NCBI GenBank assembly: GCA_036480375.1
Contig: JAZGGI010000029.1
Coordinates: 33,210-97,209, forward strand
Direction: 5' to 3'
Source: Candidatus Zixiibacteriota bacterium
GTDB lineage: Bacteria > Zixibacteria > MSB-5A5 > GN15 > JAAZOE01
DNA: 64,000 nt
Shown: positions 9,369 through 18,062 of the stretch, piece after piece
How the letters are laid out: the number at the start of each line of letters is the position of its first letter
Numbering within the stretch: position 1 is the first letter of the stretch
Translations under genes and position numbers: made by a program
Notes under the pieces: generated by a model
Told to the model about the DNA's origin: nothing
The model's database searches: none
The model's input: only the letters and a program-made list of their open reading frames with translations

Positions 9369-11477
9369 TTATCCGATGACCTGCTCCGGTTCGATTTCCT
9401 CACTATCATGAACAAAAGAAGAAACAGCGTCCCAATCGGTCAATTCTTTCAATCGATCGGCTGATTTCATAATCATAATCTGATACCGAATTGCTTTTTC
9501 GTCTTCAGTATCGGTATGGTTTTGCAGCAGTTCAACGGCACCCATAATCGACGTAATCGGACTTTTTATTTTTGTTAGAAATTCTCGGTTAGCCGATGCA
9601 TAGCTTTCCTCGAAAACCGGTTCCATAATAGAATGTTTAGGCCCCGATTCCAGTTTATTGATTTTCAACGCGGTTGAGCACTTGGCGGCGACATCGCGCA
9701 CAATCAACATATCGCCGGTATTGAATGACCGCCGATTCCAATTACGCACTTCACCGATGGATATGATACCCCGCACCTTGTTATTAAGAGTTATCGGTAC
9801 CAGCATCGCCGATTTAATATTCGGCATTAGAGTTTGAGTAGATTCCTGGGGTTGCATTCGTGATTCGGCATCTTCCTGATTTATCATCATCGGTTTTTCG
9901 GCATCTATAGCCATCTTGTGCCACGGTAAAAGACTTAAAGGAATGATTGATTTATCATTCAATGAAATTCCAGTTTCTCTGACGGTTCGATGGGCATGGC
10001 TAATTAAGGTCTTTTTATCCTCATCCACCAAAGAAATTCTAGCCATGGTACATTTCATTCGCTTGGTTAATAATTCGCAGGCATTTTCAAAAAACTCATC
10101 GATATCGACTTCGCCCTGTAATTTTCTTTCCATCAATTGCAAACGTACCACCTGGTCATCCAGCGTTTCCAGTTTCCGGCTGAGCCGCTCACGCTGTAAT
10201 ACGGGAGATATCAAATCCGTCAGATTCATAACCTGATTCAGATGCATTTGTTTGAAATAACCGGGATGAGAATTACCCAGGACCATAACGGCCAGGACTT
10301 TATTTCCTGATTTTATCGGGCATGCCAATTTCGATTCCATGCGGGAAGAAATAAATAATCCATCGTCGCCCGCCAACTTCATTTCCGGAGTAACCTGGGG
10401 AGATAGAATCGGAGCACAATTTTTGAATATTGCTTCTATCTCAGTACCCTTAGTCGATAAACTGACGCCCTTTTCCAAAAGCATACGACCACTCGCACCA
10501 ATTGTATAGCGCATCATATTTTCACCCGAATTATCAAGATCGGCCAGCGACATATATTCGACACCCAGGTTTTTCTTTAAGGTCCTATAAAAGGGATGCA
10601 TCAATTGTTGAGCCGATGAAACTTGATTGCATAGCGAGGCGATTTCCTGATTAGTTTTTTGATGTTTTCTCATAATCTTGACGCCGGTAGTTTTAATCAG
10701 ATTGGCCGTAAAAGTTCCGGTCACTTCACTAATCGAAGAAAGGAAATCCATAAAATCATCGTCAATCTTAGGCTTGTCGCCCATCCAGCACAAAATGGCG
10801 CCGTATATCTGTCCCTGATTATGAATAGGTATTAAAATGCTCGGTTCACGGCCATGACTAAATACCGGATGATTTCCGACATTTATAATAACCCGCGATT
10901 TATAAAGCGTATTTTTTAATTCGGTCTGAGACAAAGTAATCTCACGAAACACTTCCGGTTTTCTCGATTCAAAGCCACAGGCGCTTGCAAGGTATAAAGT
11001 TTCGTTACGATTGGAGTACTTAAAGGCGGCGCATTTGGGTATTTCAAGATAGACCGATAAGAAGCTTGTAATTTGATCCATTGCCGTATCAAAATCAAGT
11101 TTCTTAGTCAAAATCTGATTGATCATTTTGAGACAATAATATCGTTTTTGATATTTGGACCTGGGGGTTTTTGATCGCGTCCATGACGGCAACCATGTTC
11201 CCACTCCGGTAAGAAGAGTAATTAGTCCGATAACTATTAAGGCCGCTTCTATCATTTGCCTAATCAAGGGATCATTCATAAAGGGTAATCCGCTCATCAA
11301 GCCTTGATTTCCCAGTAGCTGAATAATTGAAAATCCGGTAAGAAAAGATAATCCCATAACTATTTTTGAAAATGCCCCGGGGGTAGCCTTGAATGCTCCT
11401 CCGCCCGCACGAACTATCGCCCAAAATACAATTACAAACGTCGCGAAATAGAGCATATCATAATACAATTGTGGCAT
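9369..11477 (-). CDS. Membrane-anchored multi-GAF protein with a degenerate histidine-kinase dimerisation region
   Basis: The product is 702 residues from the ATG at 11477, which has GGAGG five bases upstream; a GTG at 11489 would add four residues. It has three N-terminal hydrophobic segments (to about residue 110), then three GAF-like regions (about 135-260, 290-430 and 470-620). The C-terminus, from about 640, resembles the first helices of a HisKA domain (FLTKIKSPITSIMGAVELL). The phosphoacceptor His is missing, and no HATPase domain follows; the protein ends about 30 residues later. It cannot be a conventional kinase. It may be a signal-sensing partner or scaffold. It is transcribed alone, divergently from a sigma-54-dependent lipoprotein gene. 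Confidence 0.75.
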   Translation of the reverse strand: MPQLYYDMLYFATFVIVFWAIVRAGGGAFKATPGAFSKIVMGLSFLTGFSIIQLLGNQGLMSGLPFMNDPLIRQMIEAALIVIGLITLLTGVGTWLPSWTRSKTPRSKYQKRYYCLKMINQILTKKLDFDTAMDQITSFLSVYLEIPKCAAFKYSNRNETLYLASACGFESRKPEVFREITLSQTELKNTLYKSRVIINVGNHPVFSHGREPSILIPIHNQGQIYGAILCWMGDKPKIDDDFMDFLSSISEVTGTFTANLIKTTGVKIMRKHQKTNQEIASLCNQVSSAQQLMHPFYRTLKKNLGVEYMSLADLDNSGENMMRYTIGASGRMLLEKGVSLSTKGTEIEAIFKNCAPILSPQVTPEMKLAGDDGLFISSRMESKLACPIKSGNKVLAVMVLGNSHPGYFKQMHLNQVMNLTDLISPVLQRERLSRKLETLDDQVVRLQLMERKLQGEVDIDEFFENACELLTKRMKCTMARISLVDEDKKTLISHAHRTVRETGISLNDKSIIPLSLLPWHKMAIDAEKPMMINQEDAESRMQPQESTQTLMPNIKSAMLVPITLNNKVRGIISIGEVRNWNRRSFNTGDMLIVRDVAAKCSTALKINKLESGPKHSIMEPVFEESYASANREFLTKIKSPITSIMGAVELLQNHTDTEDEKAIRYQIMIMKSADRLKELTDWDAVSSFVHDSEEIEPEQVIG

Positions 11478-11560
11478 TGCCGCCTCCACCTTTTTAAGCC
11501 TTTGTCTCCTTTTCTATTATCGGCAACTCGCATTTTTATTTAAGCCATGGGGCTTTGTAT

Positions 11561-11573
11561 CCACAATCTGTGG
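11561..11573. repeat. Inverted repeat upstream of a sigma-54 promoter
   Basis: CCACA-ATC-TGTGG is a 5-bp-arm dyad centred about 105 bp upstream of the -24 box at 11671. That is a usual distance for an enhancer-binding-protein site. A second dyad-like stretch, GGGTTAATCCC, overlaps its right end (11572-11582). Confidence 0.35.
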
Positions 11574-11670
11574 GTTAATCCCAATATTTGAATTGAATTA
11601 AAAACTCGCCGGCGGTAAATCGATCTCTCGATCCTCTTAAAACACAATATCTTATATTTCTCTCCTGTTC

Positions 11671-11686
11671 TGGCACCAACTTTGCA
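11671..11686 (+). promoter_or_regulatory. Sigma-54 (-24/-12) promoter of the lipoprotein gene at 11739
   Basis: TGGCAC-N5-TTGCA matches the sigma-54 consensus, with exactly 10 bp between the GG and the GC. It lies 52 bp upstream of the ATG of the only gene it could serve, giving an untranslated leader of about 40 nt. Confidence 0.8.
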
Positions 11687-11738
11687 ATTCTCACGGCAAA
11701 GAAGAAAAACCACTGACCCGACTATGAGGGGAGGTTAT

Positions 11739-12473
11739 ATGTTTTTGAGAAAACTATTCCGGATGACATTAATCGCAATTGTTGCACTATCGATCTGGCT
11801 TGTCGGCTGTTCCGATAATTCATTTGTCAGTTCAACATCATCCGTTTCTGAAAATGCGCCAGCCACGGTCTACGTGCCTTTGGAACAAGGTTGGCGAATC
11901 AATTATGCGACCGTTGAACCATCTACCGAGTATTATAGCGTTGAAGTGACTGAACCTATATCGATAAATGGTAATCCCGGATATACTATCAGACACGTCA
12001 ATAGCACTACCAATGAGTTGTGGTACAGTTATATGTATTCCAAAGACAACGCGATTTATGAATCCTTTTCGACCAATCAGTCAGGGGAAAAAATTCTGGA
12101 AGCTCCGTTCGTAATTGGTCATAGCTGGAGTCGTATCGAAGAGAGTAACTCATCCGACAACAATGATTCCGGTTATGATTGGGGTGATGGGGGCGATGAT
12201 CCTCCCGATGAGTACGGTGAATTTAATAAAACCCTCGGCTCTGAATATACGATGATGACCATTGTTGGCAAAGAAACCATAGCAACTCTTGACGGGACAT
12301 CCTACGGTAATTGTTTGAAGGTGGAATGGCCAACCGGCGAAAATTCTTATGCCCACTTCTGGTATGCCGCCGGGATTGGTCTTGTAAAATATGAAAGTGT
12401 TTCAGATGCTTTGAGCAGCAATACTAATAAAATTTTAAGCATAATTACGGATTACCAAAAAGTAGAATATTAA
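11739..12473 (+). CDS. Secreted lipoprotein of unknown function
   Basis: From ATG 11739 (GGGGAGG seven bases upstream) the product is 244 residues. It starts with a lipoprotein signal: basic MFLRKLFR, a hydrophobic stretch and the lipobox LVGC, so Cys22 should be lipidated. An Asp/Gly-rich linker (about 135-160) contains several DDxxD-like stretches that could bind cations. The rest is probably all-beta, with alternating Tyr/Thr/Val strands (WYSYMYSKDNAIYE, FWYAAGIGLVKYES). No known domain is recognisable. It stands alone on the plus strand behind a sigma-54 promoter and ends at a strong terminator. It is probably an envelope protein made under particular conditions. Confidence 0.8.
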   Translation: MFLRKLFRMTLIAIVALSIWLVGCSDNSFVSSTSSVSENAPATVYVPLEQGWRINYATVEPSTEYYSVEVTEPISINGNPGYTIRHVNSTTNELWYSYMYSKDNAIYESFSTNQSGEKILEAPFVIGHSWSRIEESNSSDNNDSGYDWGDGGDDPPDEYGEFNKTLGSEYTMMTIVGKETIATLDGTSYGNCLKVEWPTGENSYAHFWYAAGIGLVKYESVSDALSSNTNKILSIITDYQKVEY

Positions 12474-12504
12474 AACTTGTCGCCATCCCCATGTTATAAC
12501 TTGG

Positions 12505-12537
12505 CCGGGAGCCTATTGTCTCCCGGTTATTTTTTTC
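12505..12537 (+). terminator. Rho-independent terminator of the lipoprotein gene
   Basis: CCGGGAG and CTCCCGG form a 7-bp stem with an 8-nt loop, followed by TTATTTTTTT. The hairpin lies inside the last codons of the convergent minus-strand gene ending at 12513. Confidence 0.85.
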
Positions 12538-13307
12538 ATTCCCGATCTCGAAACTAAATAATCCACGAGAAATAAGGGAATTTTCTCGAAATAGTAATTC
12601 TGAACCTTCAATTTCTCGCTCAAGGCTTTTGCTATTTCTGAGGTCTTTTGCGGTCTTGGAGCGAACTTATATGATGGAACAAATTTGAATTTTTCACAAA
12701 GAATGAATGATTTGGCGCCTTTTGCCTTCGCGGCCAAAAGTAACGGATAGGTTCCCGTCTTGTTAACGAAGTATTTCCTTGTTACACAATCGGCGCCAAG
12801 AAATACATAATCAGATTTTCTAATCAAATTTGCTAAGGCGGCGTCGGTGCATATTTCAACCTTTAATCCCGCTTTGTTTAACTTTTTACCGAGAATTATT
12901 CCTTCATTCCTCGGAGAAGCCTGGGATAACAGAACCGACTCAACTTTATTTTGGCTTTTACAAAGGATATGCTCAACTATAGATGAATTTGAAAAAGTTA
13001 TGACTCTTCGTTTTTTACGCCACAATCTCTTCAAGTTATCATTTATGAATTCCAATTCGGTAGAGCATTCCAACATTAATAACCGCAGCCGCGAAGTGAG
13101 ATCCTCTTTATTTACTCGGTTGAGAGACTGAAACAGATATTCAAACACAGCCATTTCGGGGAATTGAGTTTTTATCTTATAAATTACCTTGAGAGCTTTA
13201 TCCGGCGAGCGGTATTTTGATTCAGATTGAAGAAGATATAGTGTTTTCTTATACAGAGCGGATGCCCCGGAGGTTTGATCATTTAATATTTCATGCAGCA
13301 ATTTCAT
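12513..13307 (-). CDS. eIF-2B/MtnA-family (IF-2B superfamily) protein
   Basis: The 264-residue protein has the C-terminal Rossmann core of the eIF2B alpha/beta/delta, methylthioribose-1-phosphate isomerase and ribose-1,5-bisphosphate isomerase family (PF01008). Diagnostic stretches are VFLGADCVTRKYFVNKTGTY (the conserved GAD...NKxGT loop) and AAKAKGAKSFILCEKFKF. The N-terminal half is a helical domain. Where the sugar-phosphate isomerases have a catalytic Cys (T-H-C-N), this protein has TFSNSS. It therefore looks more like the regulatory eIF2B branch or a divergent enzyme. It overlaps rnhC by four bases at the end of the efp-rnhC run. Its function is unknown. Confidence 0.75.
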   Translation of the reverse strand: MKLLHEILNDQTSGASALYKKTLYLLQSESKYRSPDKALKVIYKIKTQFPEMAVFEYLFQSLNRVNKEDLTSRLRLLMLECSTELEFINDNLKRLWRKKRRVITFSNSSIVEHILCKSQNKVESVLLSQASPRNEGIILGKKLNKAGLKVEICTDAALANLIRKSDYVFLGADCVTRKYFVNKTGTYPLLLAAKAKGAKSFILCEKFKFVPSYKFAPRPQKTSEIAKALSEKLKVQNYYFEKIPLFLVDYLVSRSGMKKITGRQ

Positions 13308-13948
13308 CCGGTAAATATCTTTTTATAATTCTTGAAATGCGTCTTGGCTGTCTTATCCAAAACGCCGCGTCCCTCTTTTTTTACTAATTCTTTTCCGGCA
13401 TTGTCTACAATCGATGAAGCGCCCAGAGGAAGTTTTAGTCCCACTTCTTTTGACAAATAATCCATGCGCCGTACAAATTCAGATCGAGCCACAATCGATG
13501 CTGCCGCAACGGCCGGATGAGCCTCGCCCCTGACCATCTGAATCAATTCAATCTGTTTCCCCTTTTCCTGCAAATTATCCCTGATAAATCTTTCCTTTCC
13601 GAATTTATCGGAGATTGCTCTGTTTGCGGATGTTTTTGCCAATATATTCTCTATAGCTCGAGCATGCCCCCAACCCAATAATTTATTCAGATTTTTTATC
13701 TTTTGATACAGCTGATTATATTTCAGGGGATTTATGACAATAACATCAAAATCACATTGAGTTTTAATTTCTTCGGCCAGACGCTGAATTTTCTTATCTG
13801 AGATTTTTTTGGAGTCTTTAACTCCCAATTCAATCAATTTTTGATTTTGATCCGGTTTAAGGCAAACCGCGGCAATCACCAGCGGGCCAAAAAAATCGCC
13901 TTTCCCCGATTCATCGACGCCGATTATGGGTCCGTTATAATCGTCCAC
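13304..13948 (-). CDS. Ribonuclease HIII-type RNase H, short form
   Basis: It cleaves the RNA strand of RNA-DNA hybrids. The start IIGVDESGKGDFFGPLVIAA carries DESGKGD, the hallmark of RNase HIII rather than the DEAGRG of RNase HII. The other acidic residues are likely in VKDSKKISD, and the C-terminal block is RGEAHPAVAAASIVARSEFV. At 214 residues it lacks the N-terminal substrate-binding domain of about 80-90 residues seen in Bacillus-type HIII. The start is GTG, overlapping the efp stop by one base (TAGTG), so it is probably translationally coupled. Confidence 0.85.
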   Translation of the reverse strand: MDDYNGPIIGVDESGKGDFFGPLVIAAVCLKPDQNQKLIELGVKDSKKISDKKIQRLAEEIKTQCDFDVIVINPLKYNQLYQKIKNLNKLLGWGHARAIENILAKTSANRAISDKFGKERFIRDNLQEKGKQIELIQMVRGEAHPAVAAASIVARSEFVRRMDYLSKEVGLKLPLGASSIVDNAGKELVKKEGRGVLDKTAKTHFKNYKKIFTG

Positions 13949-14508
13949 TAATTAGCCCGCTCAATATACTGCCCGGTGCGCGTATCTACCTTAATCTTAT
14001 CGCCCGGTTTAACGAATAGAGGAACTTTTATTTTAAGACCTGATTCCAGGGTAGCGCCTTTTTGAATATTTGATACTGTATCTCCCTTGACCGCCGGTTC
14101 TGCATCGACAACCTCAAGAATTACCGAAGCCGGCATATCGAGCGATATCGGCCGACCTTCAAAAAACAAAATGGAGTACTCATGATTTTCCATCAAATAA
14201 AATCTGGTATCACCCAGATTCTCATCGGATAAAGCGCTTTGCTCAAAGGTGCGTGAATCCATGAAATGATAGCCGTCGTTATCGTTATATAAATATTGCA
14301 TTTTTCTATTTTCCAGATCCGGCAGCTCAAAAGTTTCATTAGACAAATAGGATTTTTCAAAAACTGAACCGGTAATCAGGTGTTTCATTTTGGCCTTGGT
14401 ATGAGGGCGCCCACGCCCCATCTTGGCGATCGAAAAATCCACGATTATATACGGTTCTCCATTAATAAGAACTCTCATACCTTTGCGAAAATCACCAGCT
14501 GTTATCAT
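13948..14508 (-). CDS. efp: Translation elongation factor P
   Basis: EF-P relieves ribosome stalling at proline stretches. The 186-residue protein has the three-barrel EF-P layout: domain I starting ITAGDFRKGMRVLINGEPY, domain II with YHFMDSRTFEQ, and the domain III signature TLESGLKIKVPLFVKPGDKI. The modifiable loop reads AKMGRGRPHTKAKMKHL, so the tip residue is Arg where E. coli has Lys34. No EpmA/EpmB or EarP gene lies nearby. GGAGG lies five bases before the ATG. Confidence 0.95.
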   Translation of the reverse strand: MITAGDFRKGMRVLINGEPYIIVDFSIAKMGRGRPHTKAKMKHLITGSVFEKSYLSNETFELPDLENRKMQYLYNDNDGYHFMDSRTFEQSALSDENLGDTRFYLMENHEYSILFFEGRPISLDMPASVILEVVDAEPAVKGDTVSNIQKGATLESGLKIKVPLFVKPGDKIKVDTRTGQYIERAN

Positions 14509-14573
14509 TGTACCTCCAAATTTACTTCGCTATATTTTTGACGGGGCAAATATAATAAAAATACGGCAGTTCG

Positions 14574-16430
14574 CTACACATTTTTGATGTCGCGAGAATC
14601 AAAAATTCGATTATTTGTATCCGTGGCGACTGATAGGGGAAGGCGAATTTCGCAGCGAGCTCCGGATTGATATGTGCCGTCAAAGCCAATGCTGCCTTCA
14701 TGTAGATTTATTATTTTTCTCGTTAAGGCAAGGCCCAATCCCGTACCGGAAGGCTTCGAAGAGACAAATGGCGTGAATAATTTATTCATCATTTCTTTAT
14801 CAATTCCTGGGCCGTTATCGATTATGGAAATAATTACTTCATTCATGGCATGGACTTTTGCCGAAATCTCAATTCTGCCGTCGTGATCTATTTCCTGAAT
14901 CGAATTATCAATTACATTTGAGAACGCTTCTTTCAGTAGCAGGGAATCTCCAATTATTCCAATTTGTTCGATCGGCAGGGTTATGATAATCGATATATTT
15001 CGTTCTTGTCCAATTAGCATAAATTTTTGGGCAATGTCATCTATTAATTCCCCAAGATCTATCTGATCCGGCGATAAAGACAGCGGTCGGGAAAAATCAA
15101 GAAATCTGCGAACCATTTGTTCCGAGGCGGCCGATTCCGACCGAATCGAATCGGCAATTTCGGACATTGATGATTCTCCCTTGGTTTTTTTCTTGAGAAG
15201 TTGGGAAAATCCTGAGATTGCCGCCAGCGAATTACGGAGTTGATGCGCAAGTCCCGCCGTCATTTCTCCCAGGGCGGCCATTTGTCTATTTATCTCCAAT
15301 TCCGATTGAAGTTGTTTTACTTCGGTTAAATCCGTAATCAATAGGGTGATGCCCATAGCCCGGTTCCGGTCATCGAAAATTTGAGAACTTTCAATACCCA
15401 ACCATACCCGCATATTGCCCTGACGGAACAATTCCAGCTCTCTCCGGCAGACAGTTTCACCTCGTTCCAGTCCTGCTTCAATAATACGATTTATTTCCGG
15501 TTCGTCGGAGAAAGCGGTCAGATAATGCCTTCCAAGCACCGAACTTTCTTCATAACATAAAATCTCAACCGCGGCGTGATTATAGCCCATAATTTTACCG
15601 GTCAAATCGACGTTTATAATACCTGAGCCAATGGATTTTAGAATATATTTATTCAGCCTTTCCAGTCGATCGGCTTTATTTGAGCTTTCCTCATATAAGC
15701 GTTTTAGTTCAATCTCATTCTCTTTTAATTGTCTAATGCTATCTTTATAGGAATTTATTACCTGCGTTACATCATCATCATCATCGGAAATCGACTTGAG
15801 ATGCCCGGCTTCCTCCGCCGTCTTACGCATTTGCTTAAATGGCCGCAAAATCAAGCGGGGTAAGATTATTGTCAGAGGTACCAGCAGGATTAGAATTATA
15901 ATGGCCGGATAAATAGCATATCGCGATGCCTGACCGATGTCATCGACGACTCGGGAATCGGCCTGCAAGGCTAAAAGAATAACCTTCCCGTTAGAAAGAC
16001 GATTAACGGCAAGACCATATCTTATTCCGGCGATTCTGCCACGATGGAATTTCATCTCCCCTTGCCATAATCGTTTCCAGTCCTCGGCTTCAATGGAGGG
16101 GAATGCTTTGTCTAATTTACTTAAATTGCCGGGAACTTTATTAAAAGCCTCAAGGGAATCCATGATATGCAAATGCGCCCCCAGCAGCCCAAAATTCCTT
16201 TTCAGATATTCCTCTTGCTCGGGTAATAATATACCCTTTTTGTTTTTCCCGATCATTGCCGCGCCATAATCCAGAGCGGACGCGAGATTTTCGTCTATTT
16301 CGGAAATTGCCCGACGCTTGGCCTGGTAAAACAAATACGTGGTACTGATATTAAGAAGCAGAAGGAGAACTACGATGATGAGTAACCCCATTCTGATTTC
16401 AGTCTCATATCGATTTATCAGGGTACGCAT
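14574..16430 (-). CDS. PAS-containing sensor histidine kinase
   Basis: The 618-residue kinase has an N-terminal membrane segment (residues 15-36), a periplasmic sensor region to about 170 and a second membrane segment (175-197). A HAMP-like and coiled-coil linker follows (ELKRLYEESSNKADRLERL). Residues 265-380 form a PAS domain (GSGIINVDLTGKIMGYN). The HisKA motif LAHQLRNSLAAISGFSQLL (about residue 405) has the phosphoacceptor His, and the ATPase carries N (FSNVIDNSIQEID), G1 (DNGPGID) and G2 (GTGLGLAL) boxes. The class resembles NtrB/AtoS kinases. No response regulator gene is adjacent. The NtrC-type regulator at 53593 is a possible but unproven partner. Confidence 0.88.
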   Translation of the reverse strand: MRTLINRYETEIRMGLLIIVVLLLLLNISTTYLFYQAKRRAISEIDENLASALDYGAAMIGKNKKGILLPEQEEYLKRNFGLLGAHLHIMDSLEAFNKVPGNLSKLDKAFPSIEAEDWKRLWQGEMKFHRGRIAGIRYGLAVNRLSNGKVILLALQADSRVVDDIGQASRYAIYPAIIILILLVPLTIILPRLILRPFKQMRKTAEEAGHLKSISDDDDDVTQVINSYKDSIRQLKENEIELKRLYEESSNKADRLERLNKYILKSIGSGIINVDLTGKIMGYNHAAVEILCYEESSVLGRHYLTAFSDEPEINRIIEAGLERGETVCRRELELFRQGNMRVWLGIESSQIFDDRNRAMGITLLITDLTEVKQLQSELEINRQMAALGEMTAGLAHQLRNSLAAISGFSQLLKKKTKGESSMSEIADSIRSESAASEQMVRRFLDFSRPLSLSPDQIDLGELIDDIAQKFMLIGQERNISIIITLPIEQIGIIGDSLLLKEAFSNVIDNSIQEIDHDGRIEISAKVHAMNEVIISIIDNGPGIDKEMMNKLFTPFVSSKPSGTGLGLALTRKIINLHEGSIGFDGTYQSGARCEIRLPLSVATDTNNRIFDSRDIKNV

Positions 16431-16511
16431 ATTTTATACTTCGGCATAAAGATGGTTTTCGTTGAGAATGAAGTAATATCCGAATTATTGATTTTATTGC
16501 ATTATGGTGCT

Positions 16512-17297
16512 TTAAGCGGTAAGGAAGTTCTCTATATAATACTTCAGTATTTGATCACCGTAAACGACAATAATAAACGCCGCCAGCGCAAGGAACGGTC
16601 CGAATGGAATTACCCGCTCATGCCGGACTTTCTTCGATAATGGCATCCAGATAATGGAAACTAACATACCGATTACGGCTCCACCGAAAAATATGAGAAT
16701 AATTTTCTGCCACCCTACGAAGGCCCCCAGCATCGCGGCCATTTTTATGTCCCCGCCTCCCATCGATTCTTTCTTGAATAACCATTCGCCCAAATAGGCA
16801 ATCGCCAAAAGCGACAGTCCGCCGACAAAAAACCCGATAACGGAGTTTATTATTCCGGGAGGAGTAACAAAAATCGCGCTGGCCAATCCAATAATCATTC
16901 CAGGAATCGTAATGGCATCGGGAATTATCTGAAACTCAAGATCAATGAAGAATATTGCAATCAAAGATGACACCAGAAAGCAATGGACCGGCAACTGCAG
17001 TGACCATCCATATAGATAATAGAACAGAATATAGGCGGCGGCGTTTAATATTTCCACAAACGGATACCTGGGTGAAATCGGATGGCGGCATATTTTACAA
17101 TGGCCCAATAATATCAAATAAGAAAGCACCGGAATATTGCAATAAAAAGGTATTGGCATGCGGCAATTGGGGCATGATGAACGAGAAAATATCAAGGGTA
17201 TTTTTCTCGGAAGACGATAAATCAGGACATTCATAAACGAACCGATTGAAAGCCCTATCAATGTCAGGAATAAATATATATACAACTGTTTATCCAT
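16512..17297 (-). CDS. pilD: Prepilin peptidase / N-methyltransferase (A24 family)
   Basis: This membrane aspartic protease cleaves and methylates type IV pilin-like leaders. It is 261 residues with about eight membrane segments. The cytoplasmic zinc-like loop CPNCRMPIPFYCNIPVLSYL continues with CKICRHPISPRYPFVE (two CxxC pairs). The two catalytic aspartates lie in FFIDLEFQIIPD and in GGGDIKMAAMLGAFVGW. It implies that this organism makes type IV pili or a type II secretion pseudopilus, encoded elsewhere. It lies 24 bases after rsmE. Confidence 0.93.
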   Translation of the reverse strand: MDKQLYIYLFLTLIGLSIGSFMNVLIYRLPRKIPLIFSRSSCPNCRMPIPFYCNIPVLSYLILLGHCKICRHPISPRYPFVEILNAAAYILFYYLYGWSLQLPVHCFLVSSLIAIFFIDLEFQIIPDAITIPGMIIGLASAIFVTPPGIINSVIGFFVGGLSLLAIAYLGEWLFKKESMGGGDIKMAAMLGAFVGWQKIILIFFGGAVIGMLVSIIWMPLSKKVRHERVIPFGPFLALAAFIIVVYGDQILKYYIENFLTA

Positions 17298-17321
17298 ATA
17301 GACAGTATCGGAAGTATTTAT

Positions 17322-18062
17322 TTAAGCTTTCACCGATTCAAATAAATAAATGGCCAGGGCTGAAAATACGATACCGGCCGTCTCAGCTCTTAAAACCCTC
17401 TCCCCCAGACTGTAAACGGCACAGCCTTTCTTGATCACCATGTCAATTTCATTGGGCGAAAATCCCGATTCAGGACCCGTTATGATTGTTAACGCTTTGC
17501 CCCGAAAGTTAGAAAATATATCCGTTGCGTTCAATTGAGTACCCTCGGGATGAAACAAGATTGTTGACTGAGAATCAGTCTTACCCAAATATTCCTCTAA
17601 CGATATAGGCTCATTTATGTGAGGTATTATTGATCGTCCCGTTTGTTTCACGGCCGCTTCGCAGACTCGTTGCCAGCGATTCATTTTTCGAGTCAGTGTG
17701 CCCGGCTTATCGATCTTTACTTTTCCCTTATCGGTTAACAACGGCACGAAATTCCGCACACCAACCTCGGTACCTTTTTCGATTATAGAATCAAATTTGG
17801 AGGCTTGCGACAACCCTGCCGCCAATGTTACTGATAAAGAAGCTTCGCCACTATTTCTTACTTTCTTAATTATTCGGCATTCAACTCGCCCCGTTGAAAT
17901 TTCTGCGATTTCACAAATCTCCGTATCACCCTGACCATCAATCAAACGTACAATCTCGCCTTCAGACAATCTCAAAACAGTAGCAACATGACGCGCTTCT
18001 GCTCCGATCAGAAAAATTATATCATCGCATTTGTTAGCCGCTTTATAAATAAACGTATGCAT
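17322..18062 (-). CDS. rsmE: 16S rRNA (uracil1498-N3)-methyltransferase
   Basis: RsmE methylates U1498 of 16S rRNA with S-adenosylmethionine. The protein (246 residues) has the SPOUT-fold C-terminal knot motifs ALTIITGPESGFSPNEIDM and YSLGERVLRAETAGIVFSAL, and an N-terminal PUA-like domain with HVATVLRLSEGEIVRLIDG. The ATG at 18062 overlaps the prmA stop (TGATG); a GTG one codon earlier is also possible. The hrcA-grpE-dnaK-dnaJ-prmA-rsmE order is widespread in bacteria. Confidence 0.93.
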   Translation of the reverse strand: MHTFIYKAANKCDDIIFLIGAEARHVATVLRLSEGEIVRLIDGQGDTEICEIAEISTGRVECRIIKKVRNSGEASLSVTLAAGLSQASKFDSIIEKGTEVGVRNFVPLLTDKGKVKIDKPGTLTRKMNRWQRVCEAAVKQTGRSIIPHINEPISLEEYLGKTDSQSTILFHPEGTQLNATDIFSNFRGKALTIITGPESGFSPNEIDMVIKKGCAVYSLGERVLRAETAGIVFSALAIYLFESVKA

